Source: G963665495 sp963665495
Lineage (GTDB): Bacteria; Desulfobacterota; Desulfovibrionia; Desulfovibrionales; Desulfovibrionaceae
DNA length: 64,000 nucleotides
Assembly (NCBI GenBank): GCA_963665495.1
Contig: OY762289.1
Span: forward strand, 558,001-622,000
Direction of reading: 5' to 3'
Each line of letters begins with the position of its first letter. Within the stretch, counting starts at the first letter, position 1. The notes beneath the pieces are model-generated. The model ran no database searches and was not told the origin of the DNA. It saw only the letters and a program-made list of their open reading frames with translations. Positions 1-8,589 of this stretch are shown here, piece after piece. The position numbers and the translations under genes are program-made.

Positions 1-965
1 TTGCCGCAACAGCTCGCTATGGCCAGGCATTCGGCCGCGTCTCCCAGTGTTGTTCCCGTTGCGTGCGCGTTGATATAGTCAAGGCGGTCGGGCGAAAGAC
101 CCGCGGTACCCAGGGCCTGTCTCATACAGTCGGCGATGGCTTCCGGACTCGGGCTGGCCATATTGGAGGGGTCCGAAGTCGAGGAGAATCCGGTAATTTC
201 CGCCAGAATGGAAACTCCGCGTTGCTGGGCGGACTTGAGCGATTCCAAAACCAGAATGCCGGCTCCTTCCGAACAGACGATTCCGTCCCGACGGGCGTCA
301 AAAGGGCGCGGAGACTGATCTGGGCTGTCATTGTAATGGCTGGAAGCCGCCTCGAGAATATCAAAGGTCCCCACGGTCAGAGGGTGCAGTTCGTCCGCGC
401 CTCCGCAGAGCATGATATCCTGCCTCCCGCAGGCGACGCACTCGTATGCCAGTCCGATGCTCTGGCATCCGGTGGAGCAGGCCGCCGACGGCGCCATGAC
501 CCGGCCCCGGATTTGAAACAACTGGGCCAGATTGGCTGCACAGCTGTGATTCATGATTTTGAAAAACTCGGTAGATTTGGTGCCCTCCAGGGTAAGTCCG
601 TCGAGGTAGGCGGCGAAAAAAGACTGCAGGCTCCAGGCGCTGCCCAGGGTAGAACCGACAACCAGTCCCGTGGTCGGGGCCTGGAGTTCCGTCTCATTCA
701 GTCCTGCCTGGTCAAGGGCTTCCTGCGCCGCCAGGGTGGCGAAAATCGACATGGGCGACATGGTGCGCCGGAATTTGCGCGGAATCGACCGGCTGTCAAA
801 GGGGGGCACTTTGCCGGCAATTCTGGGTGTCAGTCCCGCGATTTCCCGCAGTTCCTCCAGAATCGAGATGCCGCTTTGTCCTTCCAGCAGGGCCTGCTCC
901 AGGATATCCTTTCCCAAGCCGAAAGGGGACACGGCTCCCATGCCGGTTACGACGACACGTTTCAT
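1..965 (-). CDS. Beta-ketoacyl-ACP synthase (KAS I/II type), 3' end outside window
   Basis: Decarboxylating Claisen condensation of an acyl chain with malonyl-ACP. Translating the minus strand from the ATG at 965 gives MKRVVVTGMGAVSPFGLGKD, the classic KAS N-terminus. Further on are SAACSTGCQSIGLAYEC, with the nucleophilic Cys, the nucleotide stretch for RPFDARRDGIVCSEGAG, and NAHATGTTLGD with the first catalytic His. The frame is open to base 1, so the second His and the C-terminus lie outside. The start ATG shares four bases (ATGA) with the stop of the upstream oxidoreductase gene, so translation is probably coupled. With a second ketosynthase, a FabG and a desaturase-like enzyme in the same operon, a dedicated type II chain-building pathway is more likely than housekeeping fatty-acid synthesis; the product is unknown. 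Confidence 0.9.
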   Translation of the reverse strand, partial: MKRVVVTGMGAVSPFGLGKDILEQALLEGQSGISILEELREIAGLTPRIAGKVPPFDSRSIPRKFRRTMSPMSIFATLAAQEALDQAGLNETELQAPTTGLVVGSTLGSAWSLQSFFAAYLDGLTLEGTKSTEFFKIMNHSCAANLAQLFQIRGRVMAPSAACSTGCQSIGLAYECVACGRQDIMLCGGADELHPLTVGTFDILEAASSHYNDSPDQSPRPFDARRDGIVCSEGAGILVLESLKSAQQRGVSILAEITGFSSTSDPSNMASPSPEAIADCMRQALGTAGLSPDRLDYINAHATGTTLGDAAECLAIASCCG

Positions 966-2446
966 ACGCATCGCCTCAGTTCCCTGTGCAGGGTTTCATG
1001 GCCGACGATGATGCCGCAGGCCAGATACGCCGAGACAATGGCTCCGAAAATGCCGGGGGCGACCACACTTTGCCCGGCGACAACCAGGCCCTTGGCCTTG
1101 GTGATGGGGGCCGGATTGAACTGGTTCACGGAATGTTTCAGCCCGTACAGACTGCCCGTGGGGGTGCGGCAGTAATGTTTGAATGTCAGCGGCGTAGACC
1201 CGTCCACGAACTCCACGGAGGTGAAAAGTCCGGGAGCCCGGCGGTGGATTTCAGCCTTCAGGGTATCAAGGCACTTTTGCTTTTTAAGGAGATAGTCCAC
1301 AGGCCTGGCGCCATGGCGGGAATCGGCCCAGCGCTTCCATTTGGAATAGGCTTGCGGAGCAATGGCCGTCACAGCGGTTCTGCCGTCTTTCTGTTTTTCG
1401 GAGGAAGAAATAAAAATCGTACACTCCTCTATCGAAGAGTCCCCGTTGAGATCTTTTTCGTACCCGGCGCTCCCCCAGAGAAACATGTTGCAGCCCTCCA
1501 GTTCGGGAATCGGTTTCTGGCTGATTCCGTAGAGCATTACCGCCGAAGGCGTGTCCTGCAGGTTGGTGATGCGTTTGCAGAAAGCCGGACGAAACGCGTG
1601 GCGCGGAACCGCCTTGATCAATTCCTTCGGATGGGCGGTCCAGACGCAGGAAGACGTCCGGAGCAGCTCGTCGTTTCGTAATTTGACACCCGTGACCTTC
1701 TGCTCGGGGGACATTTCTATGGACGTAACAGGGTGCCCGCACAGCAGCGTTACTCCCAGTTCCTTCAAACGCTCTTTGCAAGCCCTGACCAGGGACAGCC
1801 CCCCGCCCGCAAGCCTGTGGGTGGACAGGTAGAATGTCCCGGCCACACTGGCGTGGGTCGAGAACTGGGCTTCCGAGGGGGGAACGCCGTAAAAAAAATT
1901 ATGATAACAGAAGAGTTTTTTGAGATATTCATTGCTTGTAATGGATTCGATAAATTCGCCGAGAGTGCCCCCTTCCGTATGCTGTACGTTGCCCCAGTCG
2001 AATTTTTTGGTGAAATTCAGGAACGGAGAAGCATTCAGGACATCCTTGATGGCGTCGAAGTAGCGGTCGATGGCAGCTTTATCCTGGGGAAACCACTGCT
2101 TGAAACATTTGATGACCTTGTCGAAACCGGAGGGGATTTCGTATTTCCGGCCGCTTTCACCGAAAAAGATGCGGTCGACGAGATCCGAGCAGGGGGACAC
2201 TTCGACACGATCGGCAATGCCCAGATGTTGAAAATAGCTCTGCAAAGGAGCGCCGTTCCCCAGCCCGCCGAGATAATGGACACCGGTATCGAACAACAGC
2301 CCCTTGCGGAAAAAACCACTGACCGTGGGGCTGAGGTCCGGGGCAGCCTCGATCAGGGCGACACGACCTCCCTGTGCCGCCAGAATAATGGCTGAGGCCA
2401 TGCCGGAGATTCCGCCGCCGACGACAATATGGTCGTAATCCGCCAT
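962..2446 (-). CDS. FAD-dependent phytoene desaturase/retinol saturase-like oxidoreductase
   Basis: 494 residues. The N-terminus MADYDHIVVGGGISGMASA is a Rossmann dinucleotide-binding motif (GxGxxG). The C-terminal stretch around residues 435-480 (TPTGSLYGLKH... then GLVVAGQSVVAPGIFGA) is the FAD-closing motif of the CrtI/RetSat family. These enzymes desaturate, saturate or isomerise polyene or acyl chains. I chose the ATG at 2446 because it starts directly at the family N-terminus and overlaps the upstream ketosynthase stop by one base (TGATG); the frame runs further upstream only as a shadow of that gene. It sits between two ketosynthases, so its substrate is probably the ACP- or CoA-bound product of the operon. 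The family is clear, the substrate is not. Confidence 0.85.
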   Translation of the reverse strand: MADYDHIVVGGGISGMASAIILAAQGGRVALIEAAPDLSPTVSGFFRKGLLFDTGVHYLGGLGNGAPLQSYFQHLGIADRVEVSPCSDLVDRIFFGESGRKYEIPSGFDKVIKCFKQWFPQDKAAIDRYFDAIKDVLNASPFLNFTKKFDWGNVQHTEGGTLGEFIESITSNEYLKKLFCYHNFFYGVPPSEAQFSTHASVAGTFYLSTHRLAGGGLSLVRACKERLKELGVTLLCGHPVTSIEMSPEQKVTGVKLRNDELLRTSSCVWTAHPKELIKAVPRHAFRPAFCKRITNLQDTPSAVMLYGISQKPIPELEGCNMFLWGSAGYEKDLNGDSSIEECTIFISSSEKQKDGRTAVTAIAPQAYSKWKRWADSRHGARPVDYLLKKQKCLDTLKAEIHRRAPGLFTSVEFVDGSTPLTFKHYCRTPTGSLYGLKHSVNQFNPAPITKAKGLVVAGQSVVAPGIFGAIVSAYLACGIIVGHETLHRELRRCV

Positions 2447-3660
2447 CAAAACCTCAGCACCAGGCACGAATTCGTCCCACCAAAGCCTGCCGCGTTCAAA
2501 AGGGCGATACGGGGCGGACGTTCGACAACGTCGGGAGTCACGTGCAACCCTTCGGCTTCGGGCATCAGCCGATCGAGATTGATGTTGGGCGCAATAAAGC
2601 CGTCCCTGGCCATCAACGTGACGTATACGGCCTGGCTGCTTCCCGACATCCAGAGTTCGTGGCCGGTCATGCCCTTGGTGGAGGAGATTACCGGAGCGCA
2701 CCCGTCGAATAATAGTTTCAGATTGGCCGCTTCCGCCGCATCGCCGGCGATGGTCGCCGTGGCATGGGCGCAGACATAGTCGATGTCGCGAGGCGACAAC
2801 CCGGCCATGGCGAGTGCTTTGGCGCCGGCCCTGGCCAGACCGGAGGCGCTGGGGGTTGAAATATCGGCCCCGTCCGAGGAAAACCCATAGCCGCAGACTT
2901 CTCCATAAATCGTGGCCCCCCTGGCCTCGGCCAGGGCGTAATTTTCCAGCACGAGCGCCGCAGCGCCGCCGCTGGGAACCAGACCCGTACGGTACGTGTC
3001 AAAGGGGCGGCAGGCTTTTTCCGGGGAATGGCTTCCAGACGCAAAGGCGCCGAGGCAGTCGAAACTGCACATGGATTCCCAGTTGATCTCCTGTGCGCCG
3101 CCGCAGATCATGCGCTGCTGCTGTCCGGTGGCAATAAGCATGGCCGCCTGCCCGACAGCGTGGCCGCCGCTGGCGCAGGCGGAACTCAGCGTCCAGGCGG
3201 CTCCCTGGGTCTTCAGCAGGGTGTTCAGCGTCAACGTGACGTTGGAGGTCATGGAGCGGAACACCGCGCCGCTGCCGATGCGTTCCGTGCTGCCGTGTTC
3301 TTTGACGGATTGCGTCTGCTCTACAGCGGCAATGCAGCTGGAATCGCAACCGATTACAAGCCCCGTTTCTTCATTCTGCCAGTCCTCGGGATCCAGTGCG
3401 GCCATGGACAAGGCGTCCATCACAGCCGCATGCGTATGAATGGCGTGTTCCGTCATACTCTTACGCTGTTTGCGGTTCAGGCGTTCCGCGGGATCGAAAT
3501 CACGGATGATTCCGGTCAACGGGCTGTTGAATCCGAGTTTCACCCGTTCGTCGTCCACGATGATGCCCGAACGTCCGGCGTACAAGGACTGCGAAACAGC
3601 ATCCGGCGTATTTCCAAGTGCGGAAATGATGCCCACTCCGGTAATAGCAACTCTATGCAT
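2446..3660 (-). CDS. Beta-ketoacyl-ACP synthase, second paralogue
   Basis: 404 residues from the ATG at 3660 (MHRVAITGVGIISALGNT). The Cys-His-His triad is visible: SSACASGGHAVGQ around residue 165, CAHATATIAGD around 300 and STKGMTGHELW around 335. The His motif reads HATAT rather than the usual HGTGT, and the last motif is followed by MSGSSQ instead of AAGG, so this is a divergent KAS. An ATG at 3693 would add 11 residues but overlaps the reductase gene by 20 bases, and the family N-terminus begins at 3660. Its stop overlaps the desaturase start. Together with the partial KAS it may form a pair with different chain-length preference, or a heterodimer; both keep the active-site Cys, so neither looks like a chain-length factor. 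Confidence 0.88.
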   Translation of the reverse strand: MHRVAITGVGIISALGNTPDAVSQSLYAGRSGIIVDDERVKLGFNSPLTGIIRDFDPAERLNRKQRKSMTEHAIHTHAAVMDALSMAALDPEDWQNEETGLVIGCDSSCIAAVEQTQSVKEHGSTERIGSGAVFRSMTSNVTLTLNTLLKTQGAAWTLSSACASGGHAVGQAAMLIATGQQQRMICGGAQEINWESMCSFDCLGAFASGSHSPEKACRPFDTYRTGLVPSGGAAALVLENYALAEARGATIYGEVCGYGFSSDGADISTPSASGLARAGAKALAMAGLSPRDIDYVCAHATATIAGDAAEAANLKLLFDGCAPVISSTKGMTGHELWMSGSSQAVYVTLMARDGFIAPNINLDRLMPEAEGLHVTPDVVERPPRIALLNAAGFGGTNSCLVLRF

Positions 3661-3673
3661 AGGATTATTGTGG

Positions 3674-4396
3674 TTAGGTATGGATTCCGCCATTCACGGA
3701 GATGGTTTGGCCGGTGATGTAACTGGCTGCGTCCGAGCAGAGAAATGAAACCACGCCCGCGATTTCTTCCGGGGTGCCGACGCGTTGGAGAGGTATGTTG
3801 GCGAGAATATCGTTTATGGGCAGGTCCTGGATCATGGCGGTCTCAATAAACCCCGGAGCCACGGCATTTACCAGAATATTGCGTTTGGCTACTTCAAGCG
3901 CCAGCGAGCGTGTAGCCCCTATGAGTCCGGCCTTTGCCGCCGAGTAGTTGGTTTGCCCGGCGACACCGGTTTCTCCGGATGTGGACGCGATATTGACGAT
4001 ACGACCCTGCCGTTTGCGCAGCATTTTGGTGACCACGGGCTTGGTTACGTTAAAAAAACCGTTAAGGTGAACGTTGAGCACACCGGCCCATTCGGCATCG
4101 CTCATCAGCATCATCAGTCCGTCCCGGGCGAATCCGGCGTTGTTGACCAGCGCGTAGGGAACCGCTGTCTCCAGCAAGGGCGTCAGAACGTTTTCAACCT
4201 CTTCCGGGTCGGTTACGTCAAAAGGAACCAGAGTGCATGAACGCCCCTGTGTTTCGATGCGTTCCGCCACCTTTCCGGCTCCTTCATGGTCGCTGCGGTA
4301 ATTGAGCCAGATATCAAAACCGTCGGCCGCCAGCTTCAGGGCGATTGCAGCGCCGATTCCTTTGCTTGCTCCTGTGATCAAAGCAATGCGCGACAT
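3674..4396 (-). CDS. 3-oxoacyl-ACP reductase-like short-chain dehydrogenase (FabG family)
   Basis: 240 residues, typical FabG length. NAD(P)-binding TGASKGIG lies at residues 8-15, NNAG at about 86-89, the catalytic Ser in NIASTSGETG and Tyr/Lys in YSAAK. The C-terminus VNGGIHT matches the FabG tail. The likely reaction is NADPH-dependent reduction of the 3-ketoacyl-ACP made by the adjacent ketosynthases. The start is preceded by AGAGGA five bases upstream. The next gene begins 14 bases after the stop. It is the first clearly recognisable gene of the minus-strand operon; no ACP or dehydratase gene is seen in the window, so those functions must lie beyond base 1 or elsewhere. Confidence 0.92.
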   Translation of the reverse strand: MSRIALITGASKGIGAAIALKLAADGFDIWLNYRSDHEGAGKVAERIETQGRSCTLVPFDVTDPEEVENVLTPLLETAVPYALVNNAGFARDGLMMLMSDAEWAGVLNVHLNGFFNVTKPVVTKMLRKRQGRIVNIASTSGETGVAGQTNYSAAKAGLIGATRSLALEVAKRNILVNAVAPGFIETAMIQDLPINDILANIPLQRVGTPEEIAGVVSFLCSDAASYITGQTISVNGGIHT

Positions 4397-4414
4397 ATAA
4401 TCCTCTGATTGCGG

Positions 4415-4708
4415 TTAGTAAAAAGAGCCGACTACGCGGCGCACGAATTTCCTCTGGGTGGAAAAAGGCATTCCGCCCAGGGCTGTCTCGCGACTTAGGG
4501 TTACGGCATCAGGATCATGGCCAAAGTAAAAAGTAGATACCGCGACCGTTTTCCTTTTCAAAGCACTGACTTTGTTTTTGATGTTGCGGTAATACCCCGG
4601 AGTAGTGCGTTTTAAGGCTGGACATACTGTGTTGATACAGGCGAAGCATCCTTCCTGAAAAATCTGTTGGAACAGGGCCGAATGAGACACAGGCATTTTC
4701 GGCTTCAT
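4415..4708 (-). CDS. Possible remnant or short ORF upstream of fabG
   Basis: A 97-residue open frame ending 18 bases before the FabG start. I do not recognise it. The last 45 residues (from about KRKTVAVSTFYFGHDPD) have codon use like the operon, whereas the first half does not look convincingly coding and the start has no ribosome site at a good distance. It could be the 3' end of a decayed first operon gene with a frameshift upstream, or chance. Confidence 0.2.
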   Translation of the reverse strand: MKPKMPVSHSALFQQIFQEGCFACINTVCPALKRTTPGYYRNIKNKVSALKRKTVAVSTFYFGHDPDAVTLSRETALGGMPFSTQRKFVRRVVGSFY

Positions 4709-5632
4709 TCGCTGTTTGCAGTGCTGCCAGACGCACCTCCGTCGAATACTTCCCGCTTACCTGCAACTTCATGCCGATATGAACAGTTCGTTGCATCTTT
4801 GAAGCTGAAAAACCGCATGCAAAAAAGCGCGATCTGTTTCCCCTTCGGCAGAAATAAGACAGAAGCAAAATATCGTTTATATTTTCCCCAGATACAAACG
4901 ATTCCATGACTCTCTGTCGTAATTCATACTAATATGGCAATGGGAAAAAGTCCAATAACATCCATTGGCGCCAAGGTAGCTATGATACAGTAACTTTTCG
5001 TGCGCATCAGATCCGTCCGGAAGTATTTTCGGGAAATGACTGAAAAGAACACGGCTGTTTGCTGCAGTGTTTTTTGCCGGAAACGCGGTTCCCGTTTCCC
5101 CCTCGCCGCAACTCTTTCCTTCGGGATCTCCTGGTTTCTGGTGCCATACCGGCAAGGGCTATTGCCGGCCTGGATCTCTTTTCGGGAGCGCAGGGGATCC
5201 GGCGAACATTGCGCACAGCGAAAGAATACATTCCTGCCATATAAAAATTTTTGCAGCATGTCGTTGCTATACCCTACAGCCTGTAGTGAAATTTACCGAC
5301 ATACCAAAGAAAATTTTTAACTTATAGATTCAATCATTACTTACAGTAATACTGCTTTTGAGAGAATGAAAGCAGTAATAGCAGTAAACTGTAATCATTG
5401 AGGTGGTCCCTGTTATATCTGCTTAAGGATCGCTTGGGGACAGTGCGTGCGCATGCTTTTAGTGTTTCAACGTCTGAACAGTACGCGAATCGGTTTTTTC
5501 CAGCAGACAGCCGTGTGTCCCTGCAGATGTAAATATGAAAATACGGATAGGCGCAGGTCAGTTGCAGTGTCTGCAGGTTTGCTTGCGGCTGGGAAAAAAT
5601 TCAAACAACATTTACTCAGTAAGAGGTTCAAC
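4709..5632. other. Non-coding stretch with no recognisable gene
   Basis: Several short overlapping frames on both strands occur here, none with a recognisable product or a good ribosome site. The only structured part is the nested inverted repeat at 5331-5400. It probably carries the divergent promoters of the minus-strand lipid operon and of the small secreted protein gene at 5633. Confidence 0.4.
5331..5400. promoter_or_regulatory. Nested inverted repeat, possible operator or structured leader
   Basis: ACTGCTTT (5351-5358) pairs with AAAGCAGT (5369-5376) around a 10-base loop. TTACAG (5341-5346) pairs with CTGTAA (5389-5394) outside it, and CAATCATTAC nearly pairs with GTAATCATTG at the outer edge. 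The AGTAAT/GCAGTAAT core is also repeated directly. No T-run follows, so it is not a simple terminator. It lies about 230 bases upstream of the next plus-strand gene. Confidence 0.35.
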
Positions 5633-6049
5633 ATGAAGCGAATCATTATTTTGACGGCGGCGTTGTTTCTGCTCTTAACCGGCAGCGCATTTGCGGCAGA
5701 TGGCGTTCCCAATCTGCTGGGAAAGTGGACGGTCAAGGTTTCCGAATTTCATGTTAAAGGCATGGGATATTTAAAGGAAGGCATCACCGGAACCATGGAG
5801 ATCACGGAGCAGCGTGAAAGAATTTTTGTGGGCAATGTCACCTGGATGGTCAACGGGATGGTACATCCCGGCTATACCGGTTTTTCTGGCGTATTTGATC
5901 GTGACAACATAAACGCTTATATTTCCGGTGAAAATGGCTGCATCCGTTTCATGCATGTGGAAGGTCCGGACGAAATTTCCATGTACGTTCTGCATCCCGG
6001 CGGGGAGCAATCCTGCGCCGGATATGTGGAATTCGTACGCGTGAAATAG
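5633..6049 (+). CDS. Small secreted beta-rich protein of unknown function
   Basis: 138 residues with a clear signal peptide (MKRIIILTAALFLLLTGSAFA, cleavage after AFA at about residue 21). The mature part opens with LLGKWTVKVSEF, a GxW-type start seen in lipocalin-like barrels, and contains alternating hydrophobic strands (GTMEITEQRERIFVGNVTW) plus two Cys that could form a disulfide. The open frame extends 62 codons further upstream, but the ATG at 5633 is the one with AAGAGG nine bases before it and a signal peptide. A strong terminator follows 60 bases after the stop, so it is probably a single-gene unit. I recognise no family with confidence; exported barrel is inference. Confidence 0.75.
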   Translation: MKRIIILTAALFLLLTGSAFAADGVPNLLGKWTVKVSEFHVKGMGYLKEGITGTMEITEQRERIFVGNVTWMVNGMVHPGYTGFSGVFDRDNINAYISGENGCIRFMHVEGPDEISMYVLHPGGEQSCAGYVEFVRVK

Positions 6050-6109
6050 TGAAAAGCTTTCTTTCTCGGTACGCTATTTCAGTGTAGCGCAACAAAAATT
6101 GGTTATCGT

Positions 6110-6157
6110 AAAGCCCTGTACGGTATAAGAAGAACTTTCCCGTACAGGGCTTTATTT
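6110..6157 (+). terminator. Rho-independent terminator
   Basis: A perfect 14-bp inverted repeat, AAAGCCCTGTACGG (6110-6123) and CCGTACAGGGCTTT (6140-6153), with a 16-base loop and a T-rich tail. It ends the small secreted protein gene. Confidence 0.85.
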
Positions 6158-6424
6158 ATAGTTTGATAGTTGGAAAAGTTGCTAATGAAAAATTACTCGA
6201 AATAAGTTCAAGATGATGTTCATAAATACAGTATATATTTCAAGTTAAGTAATAAATGAAATTCTAAATTTGTGAACTTTTTCTGTCGCAGATCCCCCCT
6301 TGCTTCCCGTATTCAGTAGCGTTATCTCATCTGTTTTTGCGCATGCCATAAATGGCTGTCATTATTTTTTGCGTAGTATTTTATTGCAAGGCCATGTTAA
6401 CTTATCAGATTACAAGGAATGAAA

Positions 6425-7927
6425 ATGAATACCTTCAGCAGTTTTTTGAATCACTCCGCTGCAACGCAACTAGCTGCGTATAAGTCTTTTCAGGATGACC
6501 ACTGGAAGTCGATCGGTGAAAAAATGGCTTTGGATTTATTCAAAAAATGTGCTGCGCGTGTCCCCGCATACAAGGACTTTCTGGCGCGCAACGGCGTGGA
6601 TCCCGCCGGAATCATGACCATGGACGACTTCAGCAGGCTGCCGATAACAAGCAAGAGTAATTATATTAAGCAGTATCCGCTGGAACAGTTGTGTCTGGAT
6701 GGAAAAATTGCATCGTCTTATCTGATTTCCTCAAGTTCCGGATCCACGGGGCAGCCGACATACTGGCCGCGCTCCGAAGTATAGGCAGCTATCGAGGCGG
6801 AAACCGCCGAGTTGCTTTACAGGGACCTTTTGGGAATGGACAGACAATCGACCCTGTTCATCGTGGCGCTGTCCCTGGGGATGTGGGCGGCGGGCACCTC
6901 CGTACTGCAGTATACCCAATGGGTCGCGCAAAAGGGCTATCCCTTGACCATGCTCACGCCGGGGATGAACGGTGCGGAAATATTGCAGGGTATACGGAAA
7001 TTGCACGAGCACTACGATCAGATCGTCCTGATCGGCTATCCGCCTTTTATAAAAGATGTCATCGACGAAGGTACGAAGCAGGGGATGCCCTGGGACAAGA
7101 TCACTATCAAGTTATTGTTCACCGGCGAGGCTGTTACGGAGCGCAGCAGGGACTACTTTGCCCGCAGCACAGGGATGGCAAACGCGTATCTGGATGCCCT
7201 CGACATGTACGGATCCGCCGATGTGGGGCTTGTGGCCCATGAAACGCCTCTGACCATTTATCTGCGCAGAAAAGCGGCCGGTGATAGCAGGCTTTTGTCC
7301 GGACTCTTTGCCGCCGACAGAGTTCCCTCGGTCAATCAGTTCAATCCGTACAGCCGGTATTTCGAGTCAGAGCAGGGACGCCTGATCGTCACTTCCCCCA
7401 GCGGCTTCCCCTTGGTGCGATACGATACGCAGGATCTGGGCGGCATTCTCAGCTATGGAGAAATAGAGCAGCACATGGCGGCGGCCGGCGTGGACCTTGC
7501 CAAAGTGTTCGAAGATGCAGGCATTTCGGAGAAAATATGGAAAATTCCCGTGGTCTATCTGTTCGGGCGCGGGATGTTTTCCGCAACCATTTTCGGCATC
7601 ATCATTTATCCCGAGTATGTGAAATATGTCCTGGATAGTCCCCGGTTGCAGGGGATTGTGACGGGAAAATTCAAAATAGCCACCGAGGAAACAGAGGCGA
7701 ACCAGCAGGAATTGCGGCTCAAGGTCGAACTGGCCAAAGATGTCGCCCCGCAGGAAGAGTATCGGGAAAAGATAGTCCGGACCTTTGCTGAGGAACTCCC
7801 CAAAATCAGTACTGAGTATAACGAGCTGGTCCTGCGCGTCGGCAGCAAAGCGCATCCCGTGGTAACCCTGTGTTCTTTTGGTGATCCTGTCTATTTTCCT
7901 GCTGACGTGATGCGGAAAGGCGCCTGA
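6425..7927 (+). pseudogene. Adenylate-forming ligase, PaaK/phenylacetate-CoA ligase-like, interrupted by an in-frame TAG
   Basis: The reading frame is continuous for 500 codons except for TAG at 6782-6784; both halves are in the same frame, so this is a single nonsense change, perhaps from CAG. The first half ends just after the AMP-binding P-loop SSSSGSTGQPTYW, which defines the ANL superfamily. The second half carries the rest of the large domain (LTMLTPGMNG, LLFTGEAVTERSRDYF, DMYGSADVG) and the small C-terminal domain. Family members activate aryl or acyl acids as adenylates and transfer them to CoA or a carrier protein. The ATG at 6425 has AAGGA seven bases upstream, while the one at 6419 is too close. 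A GTG/ATG restart near 6812-6836 could give a fragment lacking the P-loop, which should be inactive. A starter-unit-loading role for the nearby ketosynthase operon is speculation. Confidence 0.8.
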
Positions 7928-8063
7928 CGGCATTTGCGAGCTTGATTCGGCGCGGGGCAGGGGGGATACGGCTGCGTACCCCTGCAAAACGATTCTAACT
8001 TCCGGAGAGGGTTTGCCTTGCAAGTGTCGCCGGGGTTGAGTGTCCCAAGCGAGCGTTACATGA

Positions 8064-8102
8064 ACAAACGGGTTTTCCTTAATCAGGAATACCCGTTTTT
8101 AT
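8064..8102 (+). terminator. Rho-independent terminator
   Basis: AAACGGGT (8066-8073) pairs with ACCCGTTT (8091-8098), extended inside by TTCCT/AGGAA, followed by T-rich sequence. It closes the broken ligase gene. Confidence 0.75.
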
Positions 8103-8104
8103 TT

Positions 8105-8589
8105 TGCGTCATTCAAGGGGCTTTGGCTTTTAGTCTGTCGTAGCAGAAACTGTGTCGTTATTCATAAAATGAACAGGGTGGAGCATAGGATACGGAAAGA
8201 GGACAACGGACCCGTGGGGGCAAGCAGTTCTGCTGGAGCAGAGTGTTCTGCATTCGGCGCGGGCAGGGGGATATTGGGAAATAACAGCGCGTCTTTGAAA
8301 GAGTTTTCTAGGGAATCCATAACCTGCTAATTTTTCAAGGCATAAAAAAGGACTTTCTATTTGCATAGGTAAAGATATACGGTTATAAATAATCAAAGAT
8401 ATCAGCCTAATAATAGTTTTTCCTATATGCAATATATGTATGTTTTTGGAAGCATATACTACGAATTCTTTACTATTTCGTGGTCAGTTTAGTGTATCTG
8501 CGGAAATATTGGTTCGTAAGTTGAGATGACCTTTGCATTATAGAATCTATAGGTTATGACGAGGGGTAATGACCTGGGGGAGCTTTCTC
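8105..8589. other. Intergenic stretch upstream of the large secreted protein
   Basis: AT-rich and without a credible gene on either strand. It presumably contains the promoter of the 8590 gene. I saw no repeats or strong palindromes. Confidence 0.4.

Noticed and set aside
4924..5327. Several overlapping frames on both strands upstream of the small secreted gene
   Set aside because: None has a recognisable product and all overlap one another; chance frames.
6782..6784. TAG as a pyrrolysine codon
   Set aside because: The site is not in a known pyrrolysine-containing family and no insertion machinery is visible; a nonsense change is simpler.
8064..8102. Hairpin with AAACGGGT arms resembling the tRNA-linked repeat
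   Set aside because: Only the common arm sequence matches; loop and flanks differ and no tRNA bases follow. It is treated as an ordinary terminator.
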